Under the pieces are notes generated by a model, which was not told the origin of the DNA, made no database searches, and saw only the letters and a program-made list of their open reading frames with translations. Below are positions 49,246 through 61,729 of a stretch of 64,000 nucleotides of DNA, piece after piece (the stretch's first letter is position 1; every line of letters starts with the position of its first letter). The DNA comes from Boletus sp. NGJ (taxonomy: Eukaryota; Basidiomycota; Agaricomycetes; Boletales; Boletaceae): contig JAGTXK010000052.1 of assembly GCA_019096195.1 (NCBI GenBank), forward strand, positions 62,001-126,000. The letters are read 5' to 3'. The translations under genes were made by a program, and so were the position numbers.

Positions 49246-50650
49246 CTAGATCATTGACTCGGACATCATATCCTTCAACCGGCCTTCCTCTATCCGAGGT
49301 ATGAACTCCACGTCGAAAGGAACTGCATATGGGACAATGCTATCCGAATAAGCACTTGTGACGATCGGTGCATCAAGCCGCTCCACGATGCGGAACGACC
49401 AATGTGAGAGTGCGACGAGAAAAGTTCCAGGACGCATCGTATACTGGATGTTTTTCATCGCTTGATGAATCCGGACGAGTCCCTGGATCGTCACTCGATG
49501 TCGGAGTCCGACTTGCCATACGCCAAATACAGAATGACCGACGCAGCACATACATGCAAAGTTTTCTGTTGGTTCAGGCGAGCAACGATGGATTGACGAC
49601 GACTAGTGGCTCCGGACCGACAGGTGATCCTACCCGTATAGCTTTGGCCGAAGGTAGGATCTCCAATGGTTTCCGCCCTGGTCCTGACGATGTCGTCCAT
49701 AGAGTGTGCCCAGGACAATGGCTCGCGAACAGGTCGCTGTACATCGATCTGGATGGCATTCCCTTGTTGACGTACATTCCTGGATATGGAAGCCGGTTGA
49801 GCAATATCACAACTTTGAGGTCCCATTCTAGAGACCAAATGGATCGCGTTCGATTGGAAATAGTAAGCGCACAGTCACTTGGAAAATCCAGGTCATGGCT
49901 TAGCATTAGGCATGCGATTGCCGCAGGAATCGAACAAAGGTCCAGGTAATAATTCATTCATAAGGACGCGTTTGCAACACACCGATAAACATCGACTCTC
50001 AAGGGATGAGATGGCTTATCTGGGTGGAAACCTATTTGGCGCTGGGTCAGAGACAGTATGCCATCTTTAGCTGGCTACAATGCAGATGCCAGTGGGTATG
50101 CACGGCCTTCCTGTACCGACGGAACCGCTCGCTGCTGTGCATGAGCAAGAATCACAAACCTTTGGATAAGAGCTCACTAGCAGCGATCGGGTGGGGACGG
50201 TCCTTGAGCGCACCGCCCCTTGGTTTCCATGCTCTCGATTGCAGCCTGTCCCGTCCGAATTGACGATCACAGACCAATGGCGTGGAACAGAAGCCCGAGG
50301 CAGCGCCATGTCATACGCATAATAAGGACACATGACACGTCGAACAAAAAGGAAATCGTTACTGAGTCCGGACCATAGGGCTTTGTGCGTGTACGTTTCA
50401 CTTACGATTATCAGCCATTTATCATATATGTACTAACTTACAAGCCTGCGAGTGAGATCGCCCTGTCCCCTTCCCTTCCCGTGTCTACGCGTTTCAACGA
50501 AGATCATATCGATGGTCGTTTCGACGATTCTGTTGATCATTCCTGCATTAGAATCATTTCCGAGGATCGCACTTTGATGTGCAATTATTACTCCTGGACT
50601 CAAACGGAGCAGGCCGGGATACAGTAATCGCGAGAGGAGCTGCACGACTA
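49246..50650 (-). pseudogene. Decayed gene, possibly a cytochrome P450
   Basis: No continuous frame exists. The minus strand shows scattered P450-like pieces: a GMYVNKG segment like the GYxIPKG motif, then DDIVRTRAETIGDPTFG before a damaged heme-loop-like stretch, and an end resembling P450 C-termini (YSDSIVPYAVPFDVEFIPRI) with a stop near 49,246. The spacing between these pieces fits a P450 C-terminal third, but the Cys ligand motif is not preserved. Upstream pieces to about 50,650 cannot be assigned. The family call is tentative. Confidence 0.35.
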
Positions 50651-51336
50651 GGGTCCCCCGTTGATGTTACCGACATGGGAAGTTGTCAGTGGTTCTCTCT
50701 CGAAGCATGTCACTAACGAAGCATAGTCGTTTCTCGGGAACGCATGCTTTGAGCGTACATGTCTCCAGTCCTCTCATGGGAAGGTATAATGACTGTTGAA
50801 TCCGTTGTGTTGCACGTACTCTGATGACATTGATGGGTTGTACTCAGAGCAGTCGTCCGAAAGTGCAGTGCATTTGGATCCAGCGGGTGGGTGGTCTTTC
50901 TACCTTCTGCAGAGGATTAAGATTGCGTGAATAGCGATACGGCGTTAAGGCGGCCGATGTCTGATGGTCAGATAACTGTGAGTAGCTTGCCCCGGGTTGA
51001 ATTCGTGACAGGTTTTGCCACGGAAGCTCCCTCATCATTTGTTGTATATATAACATGGGAGCCAAGCCTCGTTTTTTTTTTCGTTCACAGCATGTTTGGA
51101 ATTTGAAAACTAATTGGCTGAATAGGGAGCATAAAGGAGTGAAAAATGCAACAGAAAAGGAAGAAGATATAGATATACTACGTGTTGGTCGGATGACATG
51201 TAGCATGACACGATGGACCCGGGCGCGAGAGAAACTATCGAAATCGAGATAGAGAAGATGGTGGCCAATAAAGTCCGCTCGAGAGTACGCATTTCGAAAT
51301 ACATGACGCACTTTCTTTGAAAGCCGATGGACAGAT
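50651..51336. other. Gene-free stretch
   Basis: No supported gene between the P450-like remnant and the membrane glycoprotein gene. It includes the 3' region of the latter. Confidence 0.35.
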
Positions 51337-52631
51337 TTAAACGATCGGAACCGCGTGGGGGCGCTGTGCTGCTATATTCCGAGTCGTCAAGAATGATGCG
51401 GTGTCTGTAGGAGGGGGAGGCGAGGCACCCTGGAAAGACGAATACGAGGTAGGGGAGAGTACACTCATCCCCATTCCCACCTGCTGTGGTTGCATGGTCG
51501 TGTACGACGCGGGGGGTGGGCCCATCGATGTTGCCGAAAAGAGTGTGGACGGCTCCGATGGCCAACGTGTGTGCATACTCGTCGCGAGTGTAGGTTTGTG
51601 CGTGATCAGAGACGTGTTGTTGGCGCGCTGCCCGCGTATGTGCTTGTACAAAAAGTAACCCCCAATAAGGATGAGCAAGAAACCGACAGCGCCACCGACG
51701 CTGCCGCCAACGATGGCACCAACGTTGGTGCCACTTCCTGAGCTACTCGAGCTTGAATTTGTGCTCGAACTTGAGGGGTAATAGGCGGGCTGACCTGCGT
51801 GAGAATGAGAAAGGGTTCGGTGGGGTAGGGGGAGACTCACTTTGGTTGGCATAACCTTGTGCTTGTACTGTGTTGAACAACTCGTTCAACCAGCTTCCCG
51901 CTAGATCAAATGTTAAAAATGTAGGCATAACAAATGTAGGGACTCGTACGGTTGATGATAGCCCAGTAAGGTATGGAAGCATTATCCGCAAGGACATAGC
52001 CCTGCGGGAATATTCTTGTTGGTAGGGTCAGAGACGATCCGTGGTACGGAGGAACACAGCGAATGCTCACTGATCCTTGTAGTTTGAAGGACAGTTTTGG
52101 GAGAATGAGGGCCAACTGCCAATACGATTGTCAAAACGCCAACATGAGTCGCAGAGAAAGTACTCGCTTCATGATTTCGTTTGCATATGCCAGGTTCTGG
52201 CAAAGCGTGCAAGCCATCATGAGGTTATAACAAGACCAAGAACTGTTGACACCAAACCCGTGAACGAGAATCGAAACTCAAGAGAGGGTCGTACCAGTAA
52301 CAAGGAGTGGCCGTGGTGCCATTCGGCGGATTATAGGAGTACCCGGAAGGCAGAGCAGGTTGTGTCCAAGCTGTCCAAGTTCCAGGAAACAAGTAAGCAT
52401 CCCACACAAAACCCCGAAATGGTGGAACTTGCTATCCCCGACGCATGCCGCAATCACGTACGCGACTGTTAAACAGGGACTTCGTTTAAATTGGTCCGTA
52501 CTATTCATCCACCCATACTCAGGCAGGCACGTCGCATTCGAGGTGGGGATAAGAGTGTTTGGCTGAATGCCCCACACTTGAGGGAGCGAGAAGACTACGG
52601 TTATGAGGAGAGAGAGAATGTCGGAGGTCAT
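51337..52631 (-). CDS. Single-pass membrane glycoprotein of an Agaricomycete family (paralogue A)
   Basis: Read leftward from 52631. The start MTSDILSLLITVVFSLPQVW is a signal peptide. The extracellular part begins TCLPEYGWMNSTDQFKRSPC and goes on with LTVAYVIAACVGDS. Later exons give NPPNGTTATPCYW, then CYNLMMACTLCQNL, and YVLADNASIPYWAIINRT. A Ser-rich stalk (SSSSTNSSSSSSGSGT) precedes the membrane segment VGGAVGFLLILIGGYFLY. A cytoplasmic tail of about 100 residues ends AAQRPHAVPIV. The pattern of a GW(M)N..(G)QSPC-type Cys-rich ectodomain, Ser-rich stalk and one membrane helix is familiar from Agaricomycetes, but the function is unknown. Paralogue B lies head-to-head. Exon bounds are approximate. 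Confidence 0.7.
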
Positions 52632-53703
52632 AGCTGTCCTGATGTTGCAACGAAACGAACAGCTTGTCGTCCAAATTGTAGGTTGAATGACAGTCTGCGG
52701 GAGACTATCTTGAGAGTGGGTACCAACTTAATGCGTGAATGGCTGTGGGAGCACGCCCGAGCGGTGGTGAGCAGACCAGGGTGCTGACGGTCAGGTGTCA
52801 CCGTGCAGGCGGTGATGAACGGAGTATCGTCATCAGGAAATCGAGACCGCCAGTAGTCACATGTGCATTAATGACACTCCTGAAACTGGGAATCAAGTCG
52901 GTGAGTGAACGTGCTAAATGCGTTTTTTCCAAGGATACATAGCCGCCTCTTGGCAGTGGTGGGAGTCGAAGGGCCGCCTCGTGGTGGTAAAACTTCCTGG
53001 TTCGAAAACTACCGACTTACACGCATTTAGCAGTATCATGTGGGTACTCCAAGTCGCAAAGGTTCACTTGCTATAGCTACAGAACTCTTCTCTAGCTATC
53101 ATATGATGTGACATTCAATACCGGCAACAAGCATTCGGCAAATATTTCAACAAGAATAGCTTGAGGTGTTACATGCCTGTGTCACGTTCCTTATAGTAAT
53201 CATTCGCCTGGCAAGCTGAACTCAATCTTTCTTTAGATCTTCGTTATCGGGATCACCCTGCTGCATAATCCAGTAGTAAGCAAATTCTGTACATGAAACT
53301 ACCAGGTATATGGTTAAACTCGTAAAGAATCATGCATTCAGGAACGTCTGTTTATCTTGGCGCTCCTGTTAGAGTCTGCTGACCGCTTTCCGATTGGCGT
53401 ATTATCGTGGCTATGGCTCACACCCCGACTCGTTCCGGACAAAATGGTCAATTCATACTTGCCACGTTCTCAGGATTCTGCTTCGCGTGGATGGCAGATT
53501 ATACGGAGCGCCAACTGTCAGAGCCAGTCTAGTTGCCGTCGTCAAGCATGTCACACACCTCGTTCCGCAGTAGAGAACAACTCTCATCCTAGTTTCCTCT
53601 GCCCACATAGACCATCTTCGAGGCGCCAATCCTCTCCATTTGCATCCTCGTTCTGTCGTTCCCTGTTGCTCCACGACCTTAGTCATTGGTAAGATCGATT
53701 ACG
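52632..53703. other. Divergent intergenic region between the two membrane glycoprotein paralogues
   Basis: About 1.07 kb. Its right end has a hydrophobic open stretch (ILSICILVLSFPVA, about 53,622-53,664) that may be the signal peptide of paralogue B, but no ATG precedes it in frame. Confidence 0.4.
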
Positions 53704-55299
53704 ATGACCACGAATTCGACTTGCTTGAACTGGATGTCAAACCAAGAAGGGCAAAATCCTTGCACAGTTGCACAGGAGGTTGGTCAACTATGCAACTCAG
53801 GGTGTGAGTCAAATCTCAATCGCTCGAGTGGACTTTGCACCCGATAACAGTAGGTTACTTGCTCTCCATGCTGACTCTTTATACTAGACATCGTGTCTAC
53901 GGCCAATTTTCCAGAAAGCAATTATATCCCGAACGCTACGACAGCTAACAATTTGTACCTGGTACGAGATTCGTGATTCAGTTCAGTACATAAAAGAATG
54001 CTCATACCAAATAGTTCTTGGTCGTTTTACAACCTTTTGAGTGCCTGCTCCTTCTGCGTTGGACAAATTCAGTACACCAGGTCAGTCGCTTCATTATGTA
54101 TGCATATTCATCTCATGCTCTCATAGCTGGAGTGCATGGACCACTAGCTGCGGGAGTTATGGCTCGAATAATTCGTGAGGCAGCCTCGAGCTTGATGTCA
54201 TTCAAAACCTAACGAATGGTGCTTTCAGGTTCCTTCCACCTGGACTCAGCCTCTCGCAAGGCATCCCGTACTGGGCCGCCACAAACCGTGGGGGTTTCAC
54301 CAATCCCCTGTTCTATTAGCATCTCACATTTCCTCCTAGCTTCCACTTGGGACAACGGAATATTCAATATGACGCAAGCAACAAATACGGCAGAACAAGG
54401 TACCTACCTCCAGTTTAGCGCCAACTCAACTGATCATGTTTTTTTTTGGTATATTGCTACTACAAGTTAAGTCGGATGTGACTGGTGTACCCCTCCCGAC
54501 GTCAACTACGACAGCTTCGTCTGGTTCGAGTGTATCGGTCGGTGCGATAGTTGGGGGGGTGATAGGAGGCATTGCAATCATTCTCATTGGAGGACTATTG
54601 ATTTTTTGGATGGTGCGCCGCCGCCGACGCCAAAGAACGTACACGGCCCCCACTGGGGTCCCGTCCTTCAACCCCTCCCAGCCAGGCATTGTACCCTCGA
54701 CTTGGAACCGGATCCCAGCGCAGCCCACCCGTGATGTCGCATCACCTGTCCATTCCAGGACGAACCTAGCACCGACGTCGCTCGTCTCGCATGTTTCACC
54801 CAGTTTCTCCTCAACTAGACAAAACACGGCGCCGCCCATCATGGATGCCGCTGACATGATCACTCCCTTCCTTGCCACGTCCACCACGCACCAGAGGAAC
54901 CGATCGAACACGTCCCCGCTGCCAAACAAAGCCGACGAAGCTCTGTCCGAGCGTGTGGAGGCTTCCAGCGGACAACGCGCACGACTGAATCCACCGTCGT
55001 ATGCGGCTTCTGTGGTACCCGGGTCTTCTGAGGCACCAACTACTTGGCCACGGAGGTTGTCGATGAGGAAACACAAGAGACAGAAAGGGAGTGCATCAGG
55101 AACGACAATGTACTCGGGACATTCGAGGACGTCGACGAAGGAGAGTGTGATTACTGACTGTGCTGGTCCGCCAACTGTACGGAGCGCGGAGGGTACTCAG
55201 GCTGTGAGTGCTGGTGGTGTGGGCAGTGTTGATGGTGTTGATGGTGTTGGAGGCCGTGGTGTGGAGAATGAGATCACACACAGGAGGACGAGAATATAG
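53704..55299 (+). CDS. Single-pass membrane glycoprotein of the same family (paralogue B)
   Basis: The first clear coding part is TCLNWMSNQEGQNPCTVAQE then VGQLCNS, the same Cys-rich start as paralogue A. Later exons give NYIPNATTANNLYL, WSFYNLLSACSFCVGQIQYT, WSAWTTSCGSYG and IPYWAATNRGG. The last exon carries the membrane segment IVGGVIGGIAIILIGGLLIF, a basic stop-transfer (WMVRRRRRQR) and a cytoplasmic tail of over 200 residues rich in Ser/Thr/Pro, ending HRRTRI. The tail is about twice as long as in paralogue A. The start codon and signal peptide are not settled: the ATG at 53704 gives no signal sequence, so an upstream exon is expected. Function unknown; a surface sensor or wall-linked role is only a guess. 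Confidence 0.65.
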
Positions 55300-55655
55300 G
55301 ACCAGTGTCCGCCCGTGGTCTGACATTGCGTATACTGGTGTCAGAGAGAGATGAGGAGTGGATGATCTAGTCCCGGAGTTGCGGATTCAGAGTCGTGGGC
55401 TATACATATATATGCATTGTGATCATTAACATATTGAGCCCACGTGAGTAAGCATAGTAGTACCATAGATGTATCGATATGTCGCTGGTCACGTTCGTCG
55501 ACTTTGCACGCAGTCAAGTTCCCTAACGTTCTTCGTGATTGACAATGGGATGTGAATGGGGTCCTGGTCGACTGAGACAACGAGAGCCTCCCAGCCATGC
55601 TGGTTAATCCATCAGGTTCAGTGTAGACCGGGTAGTAGTATCCCATAGCATGCAT
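55300..55655. other. Convergent intergenic region
   Basis: Short 3'-to-3' gap between paralogue B and MRF1. Nothing recognised. Confidence 0.45.
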
Positions 55656-57212
55656 CTACTCTGCATTACCAACGGCCTCTTCCATCATCTCTTCCTCCCA
55701 ATTGCGCCTCGTCGCAGCCAGGAATTCCTCTACGCCATCACCCTCCATAAAGGATTGAAGATTCATCAACGACAGGCCGACCCGGTGATCCGTGACCCGG
55801 TCCTGGAGAGCGGAGACGTCAACCTAGACCACGCCAACCAGCATCGTGAAACCAGCCACTCACCTGTGCATAATTGTACGTCCGAATCTTCTCGCTGCGA
55901 TCGGCCGTCCGGATCAGATTCTGTCGGGTCGCACGACGCTCGGCGATCTCTTTGCTAATTTTCATGTCCATGAGGCGCGCCCGAAGTACTTGGAATGCAC
56001 GACGCTTGTTCTGGGACATGAGACGCGTGAATTCCATCAATCAAAAAGCGCTAGGAAGCGGTGCGAACCTGGTGCTGACTCCGCTCATCCTGCATTGACA
56101 CTGTAACACCCGTTGGAACATGTGTCAGACGCACGGCCGACTCAGTTTTGTTGACATGCTAAGAAAATCTGTGATAAGTGACCCTCGGCGCCAAACATGC
56201 ACGGACACGAACCTGTCCACCTGCACCACGCGAACGCATCACCTCGATCCGTACATCTTCTATCTTGAACAGGTTATCGTCCGCAGCGGGTTCGGCCTCT
56301 TCGCTGAGGGGAAGCACCTACGCAAAGTGAGAAATGAGACAGCATCCAGCGTGAATTGAAACCTACGATGATCGCGATGGTACTGGTATGCACCCGTCCA
56401 CTCGCTTCCGTCACTGGAACGCGTTGTACACGATGCACCCCCGTCTCCCATCGCAGCGTATCATATGCGCCGTCCCCTTTGACCTCCACGATCGCATCTC
56501 GTATCCCTCCACCCATCAGCTCCGTGCTCTGGATCACGTCCGCACGCCACCCCCGAGCGTGGGCGTAACGAACATACACCCTCAACAGGTCCGTCAAGAA
56601 AAGTGTCGCCTCTGAGCCCCCCACGCCGGCTTTTAGCTCCAACAACGCCGAAAACGACCGTGTCTGTGATGGCGGAACGAGCAAGGAAGGAAAGGTCGTC
56701 GAGAGATACGTCGACAAGCTCTCCTTGAGCGTCGTGAACTCCTCTTCGGCCAAGGAACGCATGGTTGGATCTGGATCCTTGAGGAGTGGGAGCGTATCTA
56801 GCAGGGACTACTGAGGTCGTTATGTACACCAAATACGTCTTCGAGCCCCCGAAAGAATCCAACGTACCTCCCTTGTCTTCACCCACGACGTCCACGCGTC
56901 GTACAGAGGTTCCAACTCCTTGACGTGACGCGCCCGCGCAATCTGTTCTGGAGACGACACGGCTTCGGACATCTTTCTTGAGAGGTGAGTCATAGCGAAA
57001 CGCCTGTTTCTCAAGCGACTTGCCTTGGAAAGCAATTCTTTTCTCCTCTCGATGCGCTTCTGTACAGCCTGCAGAATGCGTGCGCCATCATTTTCGAGTT
57101 GATTTATGGCGCTTGCGCTGGGTAGAGTGGACTGAGTACGATTTGAATGTACGAGTACATGCTGAGCAGAACGTCTCAGTGGTCCATGTACTCGTAGCAA
57201 AACGCTCAACAT
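55656..57212 (-). CDS. MRF1: Mitochondrial peptide chain release factor 1
   Basis: Class I release factor that reads UAA/UAG on mitochondrial ribosomes and hydrolyses peptidyl-tRNA. It reads leftward from [20 protein letters not shown] (57212), an Arg-containing presequence; an upstream in-frame ATG at 57296 gives a less typical start. Segments in order: [80 protein letters not shown], and [13 protein letters not shown] at an exon end, joined to [23 protein letters not shown] is the catalytic motif. The final exon after an intron at TYNYAQ is [20 protein letters not shown] and ends GNAE with TAG at 55656-55658. All motifs are present and the gene looks functional. Confidence 0.93.
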
Positions 57213-58700
57213 TGAGTTGTGCAAGGTACCGTAAACCTCATGAGTGCTGCCCCGGATCGGGATCGGGTGTTTGTTTATTTTCAAAGCCTTTACCAAACAA
57301 CGCTCTGCTTACGTCATGCAAGAGGCACTGAAAGTCATCACTGAGTCAACCAGAACGTACTTTATTCATGCTGCCGTGGCGCGTTCGGCCTCAGCTCAGC
57401 TATACAAAAGATCGACGGCTACCTGGATAGTCGATGCAAGGCCCGCACTGCTTCGAGCAACGCTCGCCAACGCAGGTCTGTCATGTCGATTATCACAAAC
57501 GCGCCGGAGCTTGCAGTACATGTGAATGCGGGCGAGGTACTCGACGTCAAACATACTCATACTCTCGAAGATGAAGACCGGGATGCTTGTAGTTCAAAAA
57601 GTAAGTCGTTTGCATAGCTTCCGCTCCGTACTTGCGGTGCATAGCAATTCTATTTCTCGAGCTATACATACTAACGTTATCGTGCAGTGGTCGAAACAAG
57701 CCCATGCAAGTGGAACGTTATATTAGCCTCCGCGTCCGAAATCATGGAACCAGCCCTCCGACACATTCCCTCCTTCCCCCCGTGCAATCACTTTGGTCTT
57801 GCCATTGTCAACTCGGCCGTCATTCCGAACATTCTTAATTGCTTCGTACGTTCTGCTTTTACATTGCTCGTCATTTATACCGTGCTGCAGTATGTACACG
57901 CCGGCACACATGCGCAAAGTAGCGCATATCAGAGAATGTACATACTCCAACAGAATAAAGCATTAATTTGCATTTATGGGCAGGTGGAGAACTGCATCCG
58001 AGCACAGCAGAGCGCAGAAATGCGCATAAGACGAGCATTGGTCCGGGAGTACACTAGTTCCACAGGGAACACATTCGAGCAGGCGACGGCATGGTTGAAC
58101 ATACTTGATCAGATAATCCTTATGATTTTGGTCTCACGTCGTGCTTGTATCTTCCTACCGCTGTTTATTTCGTATATACTTTCTGCTCACACATCCAAAC
58201 AGATGCCGACTGATCTTCAACGCACGGACCAAAAAGTCTGGGTATGATTTGATGACCTGTTACGCGCAGATTCTGCGACGAACGTTGGCTCGGTATACCC
58301 TCATTGATGGTGTTCCCTGTAGCTGTGATCTGGACCCTACCGTGCATGCCATGCACCACTATTGTTCGTATGCCGACGGATGTTGATACGGTGTCTACGA
58401 TAATCAATATGAGACATTTGTGCACAAATATATCTATAATTTGGACAGGATATTCGCATCCGGTTAAGTAATGAACTGCGACGCACTCGGATGTGCGAAA
58501 TTGGTCAGGCGGCGATACGGAAATTGTCGAGGGTAATATGGTGGCATAGTGGGAAGGGGATGATGATGGGCGAGACTGCAAAGACCGCGGAATGAACGGT
58601 GTCAGCGGCGACTCACCACAGGTCGTGGCATTGAAGACGAAACATGTGAGCGCCGGGAGCGACCCGACAACGTGCCGATAGACTGAGTTGATCCACCCGA
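57213..58700. other. Weakly coding or gene-free stretch
   Basis: An open frame of 186 codons lies at 57,687-58,247 (+) with a hydrophobic segment (AFTLLVIYTVLQYV), but I recognise no family and the splice context is unclear. It may be a small gene or chance. Confidence 0.3.
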
Positions 58701-60900
58701 AGCACCCCTGGCGCCTGCGCAACGACGAGACGAGACACCCGAGCGTCATGCTCAGAGGAGAGTGGGACCGAGGTCGGGAGTTGTGAAAACCGCGCCGAGG
58801 ACGGAAGAAGGAGGGGCTGAGGGCGTCCTCGGGCTGTAGATGAAATAAGTGTCAGTGCTGGAACGCGATAGAACCGAAATTGTGGTAAAGCTTGTCAGAA
58901 ACGCCAAGGTCGTTAATGGCTGGTATACACAGTGAGGTAGGGTGATGGAACTTGGATATCTTGGTGACCGATGATCTCTGATTGTGATTTTTCCGTCCTC
59001 GCAACCGGCCACGAGGAACTGGTCCCCTTGTTCTCTGGAGGGGCGTCATCGTTCGTATATTTCGAACTCAATAAGACGATTTACACGGTGTAAAGTGAGC
59101 TCTTCATTGCTTGCTAGGCAGAAGGGTGCGTACATGTTGTCGTGTACTGTACCATCCAGTAACTTTGGAGACCGCCAATCTGGTGGATACATCGGATTGC
59201 TTGATATTGTTGTCAGGTACGGCGAAAATGTTTCGAGCCGTCACCCAGGCGAGAGCATCGTTGACTCGTGAGTGATGGTCGTTGCTGCAATTGCCTTCCC
59301 TTGTGACCGCTATCAGAGAAGCGGTCCAACCAAAGTGTCTGAGGCTCCAGCGTGTCCAGTGAACATGATCTGGTGACCGTCGAGTCGAGCAGGCAGGGGA
59401 GAAAACACTTAGTAACCAAGGTCATGGGGTATGCCATCGCCCCTGTGCGCGAGGTCGTGTCGCTCTGCGTCACCAGCCATGTCCCGTGCGTCCCGTTACT
59501 CCATTAGCCGATAGGATGAGGCCATCTGTCAATTTTCGAGACAGTGATCAACACCGACATGACATTCCTTGATAATTGTCATGACTCTCGCTTGCCCTAC
59601 AATCCTAACCGAGTCGCCGTCGTCACTCACGATGTGTAATATCCTCCCGTTCGTCGACGTGGCCAGCGCCATACTCTGCGGCACCGGCCATGCAGTGGAC
59701 GGCATTACATCCTTCGTTTCGATCACTGATCACGCCTGTGTTATCATAGTCAGCCACAAGACCAGTTTCGAACTGTTGAACTACACAAGGTCAATCTGGG
59801 CCAATGCGTGTTACCCCTATCGTTTCAACCCAAGGTCTGAGGTATCCCTGCAACCTGAAAGAGGCTCAGGCATACTTATTGCCACAACAAAGCAGTATTG
59901 TGATCGGAGAGCATGAAAAGAGAGGAGGTTTGAATTAATATGAGGTGAGTGATAAGTAAGATATTTGCTACCTCACGACCCGGTGTCATTAGTCTTTTTT
60001 GCACCTTGTTTTCGACATGCAGGAAGGTGATACAGTACGTCGTCAATACGGTCTAGGCACAAACAAAGGTAATAAGTATCTTCAAGATAGAAGGGAAAAT
60101 AAATAAAAAAGGCCAAGGTGGCGCTTCTACTTACGTAATGTTATATAATCCGGGGTAATTGTAATCCCACGCGAATTGCGGGTTGACCGCACTGTGCAAC
60201 GTACTACTGTATCACTAAGATAATGACTTACCAGACGTTCGCCAAAATCAATTATGACAGCAAACAGTTCTCTTCCTCGGTCATCAACTCTCCAAGGCCA
60301 CCAGAAAATCGTCAAATTTCGGACCTCAACCCCGTTCGGAAGACCATACTGTCCCCACCTTGCAGCATCCTTCCGGTGACGAGATAGGTTACTTTCCGAG
60401 TGCTAAAAGTAGTCCTTTCTCTATTTTTGAGCTGGCTGAGTCTGCATGGTACGTTGCCAATCCAACCTGTGGCCTGATCCGCATCGTTGCGTTAATCTAT
60501 CACTTGATCAAGGCAATTGGGTCCTTCAAATTCGCACCTTCTCCGCGCTAACCCTCCCAAATTTTATCTTTATGTTCCGTTGCGCTTCTCGTAGCATGCG
60601 GTGCGAGCGGCGGCGATTGCATCACATGTACAAAAGAGTTCGGAGACGCTCCGTTATCGATATGGAGCATACCTTGTGTTGTTTTGAGTCGAACGCCAGC
60701 GTGACCAAGGTCACGCACTGCATTGACATGCTCTCCAGGGGTTCGTTTGGTTGCCTCCTCTCGTCCAAAGGTTCCCTGATATTTGCTATTCTGGGATCGT
60801 CGTCAGAATACCCGTACGTGGCATGTGTTTCCCTCGGTGTGTAGCGTGTCGGCTACTAGGTCATGCTGAGTCTGACGATTCCTGTAGGCGTGCGATGCAT
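58701..60900 (-). pseudogene. Decayed WD40 repeat gene, same family as the island WD40 genes
   Basis: On the minus strand near 58,960-59,010 the sequence reads QFLVAGCEDGKITIRD, matching QFLAIGGEDGKITIKN of the HET gene's last WD40 repeat. Upstream pieces read ARNIFAVPDNNIKQSDVSTR, like DQLFIVSDSRIKQIESSTG, then NMYAPFCLASNEELTLHRVN. Another WD-like piece (NGRILHIVSDDGDSVRIV) lies near 59,650, and a further one (GEHVNAVRDLGHAG) near 60,720. No frame links them, so the gene is broken. The 5' limit is approximate. Confidence 0.5.
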
Positions 60901-61729
60901 GAGATGTGACACCAGCTTCAGTAGTGGCTAACTCTTTTAGATTGTCGCGAGATAGATAGTCTTGGAGGTTCAATGTATAGCTGGCACTTTCATATCGATG
61001 CACTTCGTGGTGGGTACTTGCATGTAGCCACCTGCAGACAAGTCGAATTAGGTGCGGCATTTTTACTGTATATGGTTAATGAATGACCTGACGGCTCAGG
61101 TGATTGAGATCCGGATGGTTGCATGACGACTGTCTTCCCCCAACGGCCGCATCTGAGGTATCTCTACAGATCCAACTCCATCCAAGTAATTGACAGTTTT
61201 GAACACTCCAGTTATGTAACCAACCCAAGGGTTCGGTGATGCGCGTCATCAGTTCGTCGGATGGCCTTCCACCACACTGAACTCGTCCTTCGGATCACCA
61301 TTTGCCCTCAAGTTCCTTCCTGCCCTGGTTTCAAACCAAGGATCTGTTTTGACTCTTTGACCGCGGCCCCATCCAAGGTACAGGTGTCTGCCACATGTCT
61401 TTCAATTTGAATTTTGTTGATGTTCTCGTCCACCTGACAGCAGCAACCTGGGGCCCGATTACCTCACAGGCGTCGCTGACGTGCATGCCAGCGAAAAATA
61501 CTTGGTTTCCCTTGTATCAAGTACGTTTGTGTCTTGCCTCCTGTTATTACGGATCTAACTTGTTACCGAATGCAGGTCATCGTCTTCGTTCTCACACTCA
61601 TCAGGTTAGGTGTAATCCGCGCATAGCGCTCGCGACCCCTGGCATGAGTATATAAATGACCTCCTTCTTTCTCTCTATCAAATTTATTGTCCATTTTTGC
61701 GACATCTTCTCTTCCCTTTGCCTTGAGCC
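60901..61729. other. Intergenic, promoter region of the GH55 gene
   Basis: About 0.8 kb without a supported gene. A TATAAA-like stretch (GAGTATATAAATG) lies at about 61,645-61,657, roughly 75 bases before the start codon, a good core promoter position. Confidence 0.45.
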
